Below, one piece after another: positions 30,001 through 38,252 of a stretch of 64,000 bases of DNA. Source of the DNA: Rhizobiaceae bacterium. GTDB lineage: Bacteria > Pseudomonadota > Alphaproteobacteria > Rhizobiales > Rhizobiaceae. Below the pieces are notes generated by a model that made no database searches, was not told the DNA's origin, and worked only from the letters and a program-made list of their open reading frames with translations. The DNA lies in assembly GCA_019635775.1 (NCBI GenBank), contig JAHBYU010000011.1, forward strand, positions 112,577 through 176,576, written 5' to 3'. The position numbers and the translations under genes were made by a program. Each line of letters begins with the position of its first letter. Within the stretch, counting starts at the first letter, position 1.

Positions 30001-30926
30001 GCGTGAAGGTGGCGTCGGTAACGCCTGCCGAACTGACTGGAGCCGCGACGGAGAGCATCGCCACGCCAGTATCGGTCGACGTGCCTGCCGATGCCGGCCC
30101 CGCAGCGCTACGCGAAGCGGCCTCAATCGGCGATGCAAAGGCATTCTACGAGATCGCCACGCGCTATGCCGAAGGCAAGGGCGCAAAAGCCGACATGGCC
30201 AAGGCAGCCGTCTGGTACGAAAAGGCGGCTGAATCCGGCCTCGCGCCTGCGCAGTACCGCATCGGCAACATGTACGAGAAGGGGATCGGCGTCGAACGCG
30301 ACCTCACGCTGTCCCGCGACTGGTACCTCAAGGCCGCCGAGCAGGGCAACGCGAGCGCGATGCACAACCTCGCCGTACTCTATGCCATGGGCGCAGCCGG
30401 CCAGGCCGACAACGACGCGGCAGCCAAGTGGTTCATCAAAGCGGCTGAATACGGCGTGAAGGACAGCCAGTTCAACCTCGGCATTCTGGCGGCCAAGGGC
30501 GCAGGCATGAAACAGAGCCTCGAGGAATCCTACAAGTGGTTCGCCCTCGTGGCCAAGACCGGCGACAAGGACGCCGCCAGCAAGCGCGACGAGATCGGCA
30601 AGGTATTGCGTCCCGAACAACTGGAGCGCGCCCGCGCGGCTACCGAACTTTGGCGGCCGAAGGCGCTGGTCGCCGATGCCAATACCGTAGATGTTCCCGC
30701 GGCCTGGAGAGAGTCAGTCGAAACCGCAGCCACGATCGACGTGACCAAGGCCCTCAAGAGCGTCCAGCAGATGCTCAACAAGAGCGGCTACGACGCCGGA
30801 TCGGCCGACGGCGTGATGGGCGGCAAGACCCGAGCCGCGATCACTCAGTTCCAGAAGGACAACGGCCTGGCCCCCACGGGCAAGGTCGATGAGACACTCG
30901 TGCGCGCCCTTATGGCGCGGGGTTGA
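27084..30926 (+). CDS. podJ: PodJ-like polarity factor with coiled coils, Sel1 repeats and peptidoglycan-binding domain
   Basis: 1280 aa. The N-terminus MNSKRSYLDAVNAGRQRR is the usual start of rhizobial PodJ proteins, so the ATG at 27084 is used. Residues ~15-720 are long coiled coils with repeated ERLE/DRRFD-like heptads. A disordered, Lys/Ala-rich region leads to one membrane helix at about 844-866 (LLLGATALVTALAGLQLG). The periplasmic part has four or five Sel1-type repeats at about 1015-1190 (AVWYEKAAESGLAPAQYRIG, SRDWYLKAAEQGNASAMHNL) and a peptidoglycan-binding domain at 1219-1278 (VQQMLNKSGYDAGSADGVMG). PodJ marks a cell pole and recruits division and envelope factors. Confidence 0.85.
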   Translation: MNSKRSYLDAVNAGRQRRSYASLEQLNRSLESLERRLDRNRDEAAPEAAPMEGEASSAVAEPASFQLPRTPAELMATEQGSHFDASYQSIARDLERVRRDSINVQAFGKIASEIQGLREELRHQMASSMSREFDAPRRDFRQTNQQDQRTPDSITGDIERLSKAVQALAERGIDQNDDQVRREFEHLKAALDVVAREETVRSVDRRFDALESRMATGDAPQSYAADLAALTERLEQINGAVGKLPGSLPIGNLEEKVRTLASALDTFIERQDGQTSQVFSHIEERLDEISRAIVSATMASQQMQMDPAPFERIEARISALAKQIEEVTEDRTAPGVVEHLQTLAKRIDALASQATMPDEAIARLASQLAVIADKIDRVPAMPDANEIFTGIEQRLDALSSLFDRRQDDALEQGVKLFRDLERRLNDVAQRIDQRPGAAPVDNDTIIQAIDQRLTAFAEKMENAPREPLAGEAIRALEERLENISRRLDQSASQFASIDPELVRNLEAQVSGLAQHLATPGAALPEFVDISPRLNEIERSISESRDTILEAARTAAENAARSFAASQPGSTLVSGFSDELKALEALARRSDERNSKTFEAIHDTLLKIVDRMATLEREATSQPTKPEAETALPDVVAAAPDPKIAIADAPSIQAEDIFEHSEQEAAEAGPLTETIVERTPAQAAAAAAQAAVGADKTEESAEKPASRSLFVSLTRALTKNLKKKPKETSKQREPELAGTSLPAISAEAAPEVDLDKPLDAKALNRPLEPGSGAPDLNAIMKRVRDERSPIVRHSETEAGKSDFIAAARRAAQAAAAEADVKRRKSDVGSPVKALRIGDILKTRRKHLLLGATALVTALAGLQLGKTLLSDNEQVATVKASPVSSASAPAAKTAAPSIQPVTEEAAKVGKPVHTVDSPERHDVDASLETGATTTDFEASATPPEAPMPQAAMQDAMADRFGELNAMPEEGVPMDGVKVASVTPAELTGAATESIATPVSVDVPADAGPAALREAASIGDAKAFYEIATRYAEGKGAKADMAKAAVWYEKAAESGLAPAQYRIGNMYEKGIGVERDLTLSRDWYLKAAEQGNASAMHNLAVLYAMGAAGQADNDAAAKWFIKAAEYGVKDSQFNLGILAAKGAGMKQSLEESYKWFALVAKTGDKDAASKRDEIGKVLRPEQLERARAATELWRPKALVADANTVDVPAAWRESVETAATIDVTKALKSVQQMLNKSGYDAGSADGVMGGKTRAAITQFQKDNGLAPTGKVDETLVRALMARG

Positions 30927-31116
30927 CGACAGAAGCCGTCGCAAGCTGGCCCGCAGCGAGCAGCTATTCCTGCTTAACTGCTTGAGATCGCGCTTATTTC
31001 TACAAAACCGGTGAAGTTTGACTTCGCCGTATTGTCGGCGCAAGTACGGGCTAACTCGCCCGTGCCTTCCCGCAACGGATGGCCGGGCGCAACTTTTCTG
31101 TCGGGACTGGTTCCAG

Positions 31117-32037
31117 GTGGGCATCTATCTGCCGATCGCTGAAATGTCGGTCAATCTGTTCGTGCTGCTTGCGATGGGCGCCACGGTCGGGTTCCTGTCC
31201 GGCATGTTTGGAGTCGGCGGCGGCTTCCTCATCACCCCGCTTCTGATCTTCTACAACATCCCGCCCGCCATCGCGGTTGCGACCGGTGCCAACCAGGTGG
31301 TGGCCTCATCCTTCTCCGGTGCCCTTTCGCACATGAAGAAGGGCACGCTCGATTTCAAGCTCGGCACGATCCTTCTGGCGGGAGGCGTGGTCGGGTCCAC
31401 AGTCGGCATCTATGTTTTCACGCTGTTGCGGGCCGTCGGCCAGCTCGATCTCTTCATCTCGCTGCTCTACGTCGTGCTTCTCGGGATCGTCGGCGGACTG
31501 ATGCTGGTGGAAAGCGTACGCGCGATGCGGCGCGCGCGCGACGGCGCGGTTCCCACCCTCAAGAAATCCGGCCAGCACAACTGGATCCACCGCCTTCCAC
31601 TGAAGATGCGCTTCCGCACCTCCAAGCTTTTCGTCAGCGTCATTCCGGTCATCGCGATCGGCGCAGGCATCGGCTTCCTGTCGTCGATCATGGGTGTCGG
31701 CGGCGGCTTCATCATGGTGCCAGCGCTGATCTACCTGCTCAAGGTGCCGACCAATGTCGTTATCGGGACTTCGCTCTTCCAGATCATCTTCGTCTCCGCC
31801 TACACGACGATCGTGCACGCCACGACGAACTTCACCGTCGACATCGTGCTTGCCTTTGCGCTGATGCTGGGCGGCGTTGCCGGTGCGCAATATGGCGCAA
31901 AGGCCGGCCAGCGTCTGCGCGGCGAACAGTTGCGGGCACTGCTTGCCTTGCTCGTTCTGGCGGTGGCCATCCGGCTGGGCTTCGACCTGTTCGTACGCCC
32001 GCAATCGATATACTCGCTCGCGACGCCGGGTTACTGA
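31117..32037 (+). CDS. TSUP-family sulfite/anion permease (TauE/SafE)
   Basis: 306 aa with about eight membrane helices. It has two internal repeats, each starting with the family signature: GFLSGMFGVGGGFLITPLLI and GFLSSIMGVGGGFIMVPALI. The GTG at 31117 is preferred because related proteins start with a similar YLPIAEMSVN segment; an ATG at 31144 is possible. TSUP proteins export sulfite, sulfoacetate or other organosulfur anions. The ATG of the next gene follows the stop by one base, so the two are co-expressed. Confidence 0.87.
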   Translation: MGIYLPIAEMSVNLFVLLAMGATVGFLSGMFGVGGGFLITPLLIFYNIPPAIAVATGANQVVASSFSGALSHMKKGTLDFKLGTILLAGGVVGSTVGIYVFTLLRAVGQLDLFISLLYVVLLGIVGGLMLVESVRAMRRARDGAVPTLKKSGQHNWIHRLPLKMRFRTSKLFVSVIPVIAIGAGIGFLSSIMGVGGGFIMVPALIYLLKVPTNVVIGTSLFQIIFVSAYTTIVHATTNFTVDIVLAFALMLGGVAGAQYGAKAGQRLRGEQLRALLALLVLAVAIRLGFDLFVRPQSIYSLATPGY

Positions 32038-32038
32038 G

Positions 32039-32884
32039 ATGACGCGCGCCTCAACAGCAGCCTTGTTCCTGATGCTGATCATCATGGCGATGCCGGTTGC
32101 CGCGCAGGAAGCGCCGGAGAACCTGCCAGCGCTGGCGCCCGCCAGCGAGCAACAACCGCTGCAACAGAACGTCAATCCGGAACTGATCCAGATCGGCCTG
32201 TCGACCAACCGCGTCGAGATCACCGCCGATTTTGACGGAGCCGACCTGACGATCTTCGGTTCGGTCGAGAACCTCGATCCGCTGGTCTCCAGGCAGGGTC
32301 GCTATGACGTGGTCGTGGTGCTGGAGGGGCCGCCGCGCGAAGTCGTCGTGCGCCGCAAGGATCGCGTGCTCGGCATGTGGATCAACATGGCGTCGGAAAC
32401 CTTCGTCAACGTGCCGACGTCATACTCGGTGGCGACCACGCGCATGCCGCAGGACATCACCGACGCCAACAGCTACAAGCGGCTTTCGCTTGGCGCGGAC
32501 AACCTGCACATCGAACCGATCGACCGCGAAGGCAATCCCGTCACGATCGAGGAATTCCGGCAGGCGCTGCGCGATCGCAAGGCTGCAGCAGGGCTCTTCA
32601 ACATGCGCGTCGGCGGCGTGGAATTCCTGTCGCAGAGCCTGTTTCGCGCCTCGCTTCCGCTCTCGCCAAGCGTTCCGGTCGGCACGCACAAGGCGCGCGC
32701 CTTCCTCTTCAAGAACGGCGTCTTCATCAGCGAAAGCTCGGACTATCTGACCATCGTGAAAGCCGGCTTCGAGCAGACCATCTATCGCTTCTCGAACAAT
32801 CACGGCTTCGCCTACGGACTTCTCGCGACCCTGCTGGCGGTACTGACCGGCTGGCTTGGACGGCTTGTGTTCCGGAGGGATTGA
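32039..32884 (+). CDS. TIGR02186-type exported membrane protein
   Basis: 281 aa. A signal peptide (FLMLIIMAMPVAAQ), a beta-rich periplasmic domain and one C-terminal membrane helix (YGLLATLLAVLTGWLGRLVF) match a conserved alphaproteobacterial family that regularly accompanies TSUP permeases. Typical segments are GLSTNRVEITADFDGADLTI and VVVLEGPPREVVVRRKDRVL. Function is unknown; it may be an accessory subunit for the permease just upstream. Confidence 0.83.
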   Translation: MTRASTAALFLMLIIMAMPVAAQEAPENLPALAPASEQQPLQQNVNPELIQIGLSTNRVEITADFDGADLTIFGSVENLDPLVSRQGRYDVVVVLEGPPREVVVRRKDRVLGMWINMASETFVNVPTSYSVATTRMPQDITDANSYKRLSLGADNLHIEPIDREGNPVTIEEFRQALRDRKAAAGLFNMRVGGVEFLSQSLFRASLPLSPSVPVGTHKARAFLFKNGVFISESSDYLTIVKAGFEQTIYRFSNNHGFAYGLLATLLAVLTGWLGRLVFRRD

Positions 32885-32888
32885 GGAT

Positions 32889-33608
32889 TCAGCCCGGCCT
32901 GAGCATCGCGCCGGATATCGCGAACACCTTGGTCGCGCCGATCATGTAGGCGAACAGCCCGTCGGCGTTGAACAGACCGGCATAGGCCCGGTCCAGAACG
33001 TTCAGTGAGCCCGTATAGGCGCCGAAAGCAGGCATCACGACACGCCCGCCATCGCTCGCGAAGCAGCGCCGTCGCACCGAGCGCCCACGCTGAACGATGC
33101 GCGCGCACGGGTGGAGGTGGCCCGCAATCTCGCCGGGTGGCGCCTCTCTCGATGGCTCATGCCGGAAGGTGAGCGCACCGACAGCGAGCGCCTCCACCGT
33201 ATCGCCCGGCAGGCCGGCGGGCGGCTGAGGATCGTGATTGCCCGAAACCCAGAACCAGTCGCGACCAGCCATCATCGCCGTCAGATCGAGGCGCATCTTC
33301 TCGGGAAGGCGCGCGGAACCTTCGACGTCGTGGAAACTGTCGCCAAGGCTGACGACCATCTTCGGTCGGTAGTGGTCGATGACTGCCTGCAGGCGCAACA
33401 ACGTCGCGACCGTGTCGTAGGGCGGCACCAGCAGGCCGCGCCGCGCCAGCGACGAACCCTTCTCCAGATGCAGGTCCGAGACGCAGAGCAGAGCAAGATC
33501 GGGGAAATAGAGCGCGCCGCGCCGGTCACACAACGCGGCCTCGCCAGCCACCGAAATCTCGGCGACATGTGGCTCCCCCGGTAGAAAGATCGGCTCGGCC
33601 CCTCTCAA
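32889..33608 (-). CDS. pdeM: Ligase-associated DNA damage response endonuclease PdeM
   Basis: 239 aa calcineurin-like metallophosphoesterase. The metal ligands are visible in CVSDLHLEKG, VSLGDSFHD, VSGNHD and AGHLHPC. PdeM is one of four proteins of a conserved ligase-associated repair cluster. The only suitable start is a TTG at 33608, 4 bp after the helicase stop, so it is co-translated with the helicase. It converges on the TIGR02186-type gene. Confidence 0.9.
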   Translation of the reverse strand: MRGAEPIFLPGEPHVAEISVAGEAALCDRRGALYFPDLALLCVSDLHLEKGSSLARRGLLVPPYDTVATLLRLQAVIDHYRPKMVVSLGDSFHDVEGSARLPEKMRLDLTAMMAGRDWFWVSGNHDPQPPAGLPGDTVEALAVGALTFRHEPSREAPPGEIAGHLHPCARIVQRGRSVRRRCFASDGGRVVMPAFGAYTGSLNVLDRAYAGLFNADGLFAYMIGATKVFAISGAMLRPG

Positions 33609-33611
33609 TTC

Positions 33612-36146
33612 CTATTCTTCCTTCGAACTTCCCATTGCCTCGGCGATCAGTTCCTCCGCCTCGGAAAGAAGCGAGTCGCCAGCCTCACCGTCGACCCGCT
33701 CGCGCCCGACCTCCAGCATGATCGGAACAGCCAGCGGCGAGATGCGGTCGAGGTCCTTATGCACGATATGGCCCCTGATTCGCGACAGCATGTCGGCTAG
33801 CCTGCTGACATCGAGCAACCCGGCGGCAGCATCCGCCCGCGTCGCCTGCAGCAGGATGTGGTCCGGCTCATGCGTGCGCAAGACGTCGTAGATGAGGTCG
33901 GCCGAAACCGTGACCTGCCGGCCGCTCTTCTCCTGTCCGGGAAAACGCTTTTCGATCAGCCCCGAAATCTGGGCGCAGGCGCGGAAGGTGCGCTTCAGCA
34001 TCCATGAGTCTGCCAGCCATGCGTCAAGGTCGTCGCCCAGCATGTCCTCGTCGAACAGCCGCCCGAGGGACGGCTTGCCCTTCTTGAACAGGGTTCCCAT
34101 GTCGCCCAGAGCCCACACGCCGAGCACATAGTCGGTCGCGACGAAACCGAGCGGGCGCGCGCCGGCCCGCTCCAACCGGCGCGTCAGAAGCATGCCAAGC
34201 GTCTGGTGCGCCAGCCTGCCCTCGAAGGGATAGGCGACCATGTAGAAGCGGTCGCCATAGGGAAAGGTTTCGACGAGAAGCTCGCCACGTTTCGGCAACA
34301 CGGACAATTCGGCCTGCAGCCGCAGCCAGTCCGCCACCTGTTCGGGCAACGCCTTCCAGCGCTTCGGGTCGGCCAGCATGCCGCGCACCTGGTCTGCCAG
34401 ATAGGTCGAAAGCGGAAACTTGCCGCCGCCATAGTAGGGCACCTTGGCATCCTTGCCGGGAGCATTCGATACGTAGCACTCGTTTTCGCGAATGCCCTCG
34501 AAGCGCAGGACCTTGCCGGCGAACAGGAAGGTGTCGCCATAGACAAGCGTTTCCAGAAACGCTTCCTCGATCTTGCCAAGCGTTGGCCCGCCCCGCGCGA
34601 CCGGCCCCTTGCCGTGACGGACATAGCGAACGTTCAGCGCCGGCACTTCGATGATGGTACCGACATTCAGCCGGTATTGCTGGGCGATGCGTGGGTGGCC
34701 GACGCGCCAGAGCCCCTCCTTGGTCTTGCGGATGCGGGCATAGCGCTCATAGCTTTTCAGCGCATAGCCACCGGTCGCGACAAAATCGACGACGCGGCCG
34801 AAGGTGTGGCGATCAAGGGAGGCGTAGGGCGCGGCGGTCAGCACTTCGCGATAGAGATCCTCGGCGTCGAAGGGTGCGCCGCAGGCGACGCCCAGCACAT
34901 GCTGGGCCAGCACGTCGAGCGCACCCTGCAGCAAGGGCGGCGTGTCCTGCGCGCCGACCGTGGACGCCTCAAGGGCCGCGCGGCATTCGAGCACCTCGAA
35001 ACGGTTGGCCGGCACGAGGATTGCCTTGGAGGGTTCGTCCATCCGGTGGTTCGAACGCCCGATACGCTGGGCGAGACGGGAGGCCCCCTTGGGCGCGCCG
35101 ACATGGATGACCAGATCGACATCGCCCCAGTCGATGCCAAGGTCGAGCGTGGAGGTGGCGACGATGGCGCGCAGGGAATTGGTTTCCATCGCCTTCTCGA
35201 CGCGCCGGCGCTGGCTGACATCGAGCGAGCCGTGATGGAGCGCAATCGGCAGGGAGTCCTCGTTGATGCGCCATAGCTCGGCAAACAGCAGCTCGGCCTG
35301 GCTGCGCGTGTTGACGAAAAGCAGCGTCGTCTTGTGGCGCTTCACCAGCTCATAGACTTCCGGGATCGCGTAGCGCGAGGAATGCCCCTGCCAAGGCACA
35401 CGCTCCTTCGAGTCCAGCACGGTGACATCAGGCTTTGCGCCGCCGGCGACAGTGATCAGCCCGGCCATGGCACCCGGTGGCTCCTGCGGCACCAGCCAGC
35501 GGCGCAGCTCGTCGGGATCGGCGACCGTTGCCGACAGGCCTATCGCCTGCAGGCCCGGCACGATGGCGCGAAGCCGTGCGAGACCGAGCGCCAGAAGATG
35601 GCCGCGCTTGGAGGTGACCAGCGAATGCAATTCGTCGAAGACGACGTAGCGCAGATCCGAAAAGAAGCGTTTGGCATCCGAGGTCGCGATGAGCAGCGCC
35701 AGTTGCTCCGGTGTGGTCAGAAGAATGTCGGGCGGGACGAGTTTCTGGCGCTGACGCTTGTGTGCCGGCGTGTCGCCGGTGCGCGTCTCAAGCGTGAGCG
35801 GCAAGCCCATCTCGCTCACCGGCCTCGTCAGATTGCGCTCGATGTCGACGGCAAGCGCCTTGAGCGGCGAGATGTAGAGCGTGTGGATGCCGCGACGGGC
35901 TTCTCCAGGTTTGCGTTTCGGGCGATTGGCGAGGTCGGTCAGCGTCGGCATGAAGCCCGCAAGCGTCTTGCCCGCGCCCGTAGGCGCGATGAGCAGTACG
36001 GACTTGCCGGCTTGGGCGTTGGCCAGGAGCTCGATCTGGTGCGCGCGCGGCGACCAGCCGCGCTCGGCGAACCATCGTATGAACTGGTCCGGCAAGATGG
36101 CGGCGGTGGCTTCCGGTAAGGCTTTGGGCTTCTGCTGTCGCGTCAC
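33612..36146 (-). CDS. Ligase-associated Lhr-like DEXH helicase
   Basis: 844 aa SF2 helicase. Walker A is APTGAGKTLAGF, the DEXH box is VVFDELHS, motif III is GLSATVAD and motif VI is QRIGRSNHRMD. A long Lhr-type C-terminal region follows. It belongs to the cluster of helicase, PdeM, exonuclease and ATP-dependent ligase that is thought to repair DNA breaks or lesions. It is transcribed with pdeM, away from the exonuclease/ligase pair. Confidence 0.92.
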   Translation of the reverse strand: MTRQQKPKALPEATAAILPDQFIRWFAERGWSPRAHQIELLANAQAGKSVLLIAPTGAGKTLAGFMPTLTDLANRPKRKPGEARRGIHTLYISPLKALAVDIERNLTRPVSEMGLPLTLETRTGDTPAHKRQRQKLVPPDILLTTPEQLALLIATSDAKRFFSDLRYVVFDELHSLVTSKRGHLLALGLARLRAIVPGLQAIGLSATVADPDELRRWLVPQEPPGAMAGLITVAGGAKPDVTVLDSKERVPWQGHSSRYAIPEVYELVKRHKTTLLFVNTRSQAELLFAELWRINEDSLPIALHHGSLDVSQRRRVEKAMETNSLRAIVATSTLDLGIDWGDVDLVIHVGAPKGASRLAQRIGRSNHRMDEPSKAILVPANRFEVLECRAALEASTVGAQDTPPLLQGALDVLAQHVLGVACGAPFDAEDLYREVLTAAPYASLDRHTFGRVVDFVATGGYALKSYERYARIRKTKEGLWRVGHPRIAQQYRLNVGTIIEVPALNVRYVRHGKGPVARGGPTLGKIEEAFLETLVYGDTFLFAGKVLRFEGIRENECYVSNAPGKDAKVPYYGGGKFPLSTYLADQVRGMLADPKRWKALPEQVADWLRLQAELSVLPKRGELLVETFPYGDRFYMVAYPFEGRLAHQTLGMLLTRRLERAGARPLGFVATDYVLGVWALGDMGTLFKKGKPSLGRLFDEDMLGDDLDAWLADSWMLKRTFRACAQISGLIEKRFPGQEKSGRQVTVSADLIYDVLRTHEPDHILLQATRADAAAGLLDVSRLADMLSRIRGHIVHKDLDRISPLAVPIMLEVGRERVDGEAGDSLLSEAEELIAEAMGSSKEE

Positions 36147-36204
36147 GCAGCAGAGGTAGCGCGCAGCTCAGTCCGCGCCAAGCGAAATCTGGAACAAAAA
36201 GGGA

Positions 36205-37116
36205 TCAGGCAAGTGAGGCGGCGACAATAAGGCCGCTGACGGGCGTCTTGCGGTCGTCACGGATCGGCTCCGTCCTGATCGACAAGGGCGCAAATCCGTT
36301 TTCCGACAGGAGCCTGCGCACATAGGCCTCGGAATGCGCGTAGCGACGCGATGCCTGCAGCGCAAAACCGTCCTCGGCGTCCAGTTTTTCGACCGAGAAG
36401 ACGAAAAGTCCGTCGCGCGCCATGATCCTCGCGGCAGTGGCGAAGACTCCATCCAGGGCGCCGACATACATGAACACATCTGCGGCCGTGACCAGATCGG
36501 CCCGCGGCCCGTCATAAGCGAAGTCATGCAGGTCGGCCTTTTCCAGGCGGTCGTAGAGGCCCTTGGCACGCGCCTTGCGCAGCATTCCCGACGATATGTC
36601 GAAACCTTCCAGCCGGTCGCAAATGGTGCGCAACCTCTCGCCCATCAGGCCCGTGCCGCAGCCAAGATCGAGAGCGAGGCCAAAATGGTCGCGGCCGGGC
36701 GAGCGGATGGCCGCCTCCAGCAGGACCGGTGCTCGATAGCCTAGCTGGTCCACCAGCGCCTGGTCGAATTTCGGCGCATACTGGTCGAACAGCATCTCGA
36801 CAAAGGCGCTTGGTGGGGTCGGCGCATCGCCATGCGCCTCGGCCAGCGCAAGCTTGAGGCTTGAGCCAGTGTGATCCGCCGGATCGAGGGCAAGCGCTGT
36901 TCGCCATGCTGTCCGGGCAGCTTCCATGTTGCCGGCGGCCTCATGAAACTCTCCAAGCTGGAACCAGCCCAGCGCCCAACCAGGAACCAGCTCAAGCGCC
37001 GAAAGCAGCGTTTCGGCAGCCGCGGCGTGGTCTCCGTCGGCAAAAAGCAAAAGCGCGAAATCCACCCGGCGGTCTGCCGCTGGATCACCGGAAGACAGGC
37101 TGAACGTGACGCTCAT
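36205..37116 (-). CDS. TPR-containing class I methyltransferase
   Basis: 303 aa. Two TPR-like helices at about residues 20-90 (FADGDHAAAAETLLSALELV, GWFQLGEFHEAAGNMEAART) precede a SAM-dependent methyltransferase domain (ALDLGCGTGLMGERL, LEGFDISSGMLRKARAKGLY, LVTAADVFMYVGAL). The substrate is unknown; the TPR part could bind a protein. It stands between the two halves of the ligase-associated repair cluster. Confidence 0.8.
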   Translation of the reverse strand: MSVTFSLSSGDPAADRRVDFALLLFADGDHAAAAETLLSALELVPGWALGWFQLGEFHEAAGNMEAARTAWRTALALDPADHTGSSLKLALAEAHGDAPTPPSAFVEMLFDQYAPKFDQALVDQLGYRAPVLLEAAIRSPGRDHFGLALDLGCGTGLMGERLRTICDRLEGFDISSGMLRKARAKGLYDRLEKADLHDFAYDGPRADLVTAADVFMYVGALDGVFATAARIMARDGLFVFSVEKLDAEDGFALQASRRYAHSEAYVRRLLSENGFAPLSIRTEPIRDDRKTPVSGLIVAASLA

Positions 37117-37241
37117 ATGGGGCCGCTCGGGAAGGACGCGCGTCTATGCTGCTTCCAGCCGAAAAGCGCAAGCGGCTTTTTGCGGCAGGACTGCTGACAA
37201 ACCGGGCTTCTCCGCGCGTGCAAAAGACCTATCTTTGGCCA

Positions 37242-38252
37242 ATGCGTCCACGCGACCTGCTCTGTCCCAAACCGGCCGGCCTCTATTGCGCGCCCGGCGA
37301 TTTCTACATCGACCCCGTGCGGCCCGTGGCGCGCGCGCTGATCACGCACGGACATTCGGACCATGCCCGTGCCGGCCACGGCTCGGTGCTTGCGACACGG
37401 CAGACGCTCGACATCATGGCGCTGCGCTATGGCGAGAATTTCGCCGGTTCGACACAGGAGGCCGCGTTCGGGGAGACGACCACTTTAAACGGGGTTGCCG
37501 TCACCTTCCATCCGGCCGGACACGTTCTGGGTTCGGCGCAGATCTGCGTCGAGCATGGGGGAACCCGCATCGTGGCGTCCGGCGACTACAAGCGCCGACC
37601 CGACGCAACCAGCCAGCCTTTCGAGCCAATCCGCTGCGATGTGTTCATCACCGAGGCCACGTTCGGCCTGCCGGTGTTCAGGCACCCACCCGATGTGGAC
37701 GAAATCGGCAAGCTCATACGCTCGACGCAACAGTTTCCCGACCGCGCCCATCTCGTCGGCGCCTACGCGCTCGGCAAGGCGCAGCGCGTCATCCGGCTGA
37801 TCCGCGACGCAGGCTATGCAAAGCCAATCTTCATCCACGGCGCACTTGCCAAGCTCTGCGACTATTACCAGTCGGAAGGAATCGATCTCGGTGAACTGAG
37901 ACCCGCGACAGTCGACAGCGGCTCCAAGGGAGATTTCGCGGGAGCGATCGTCGTTGGCCCGCCATCGGCCTTCGCCGACCGCTGGGCCAGGCGTTTCCCC
38001 GACCCGATCTCCTGCTTTGCGTCCGGCTGGATGCGGATCCGCCAGCGCGCCAAACAGGGCGGCGTAGAACTGCCGCTGATCATCTCGGATCATTCCGACT
38101 GGGACGAGCTTCTGGAGACCATCGTTGAAACGGGAGCCGGCGAAATCTGGGTGACGCATGGCCGCGAGGAAGCGCTGGTGCGCTGGTGCGAGTTGCAGGG
38201 CATCGCGGCCAAGGCGCTGCATCTGGTCGGCTACGAGGACGAGGGGGACTGA
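37242..38252 (+). CDS. Ligase-associated DNA exonuclease, metallo-beta-lactamase fold
   Basis: 336 aa from the ATG at 37242 (MRPRDLLCPKPAGLYC). The metal-binding motif THGHSDHARAG and the later beta-CASP features (FHPAGHVLGSAQI, VASGDYKRRPDA, IISDHSDWDEL) place it in the SNM1/CPSF-like exonuclease group of the ligase-associated cluster. Its stop overlaps the ligase start by one base (TGATG), so the two are coupled. Confidence 0.9.
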   Translation: MRPRDLLCPKPAGLYCAPGDFYIDPVRPVARALITHGHSDHARAGHGSVLATRQTLDIMALRYGENFAGSTQEAAFGETTTLNGVAVTFHPAGHVLGSAQICVEHGGTRIVASGDYKRRPDATSQPFEPIRCDVFITEATFGLPVFRHPPDVDEIGKLIRSTQQFPDRAHLVGAYALGKAQRVIRLIRDAGYAKPIFIHGALAKLCDYYQSEGIDLGELRPATVDSGSKGDFAGAIVVGPPSAFADRWARRFPDPISCFASGWMRIRQRAKQGGVELPLIISDHSDWDELLETIVETGAGEIWVTHGREEALVRWCELQGIAAKALHLVGYEDEGD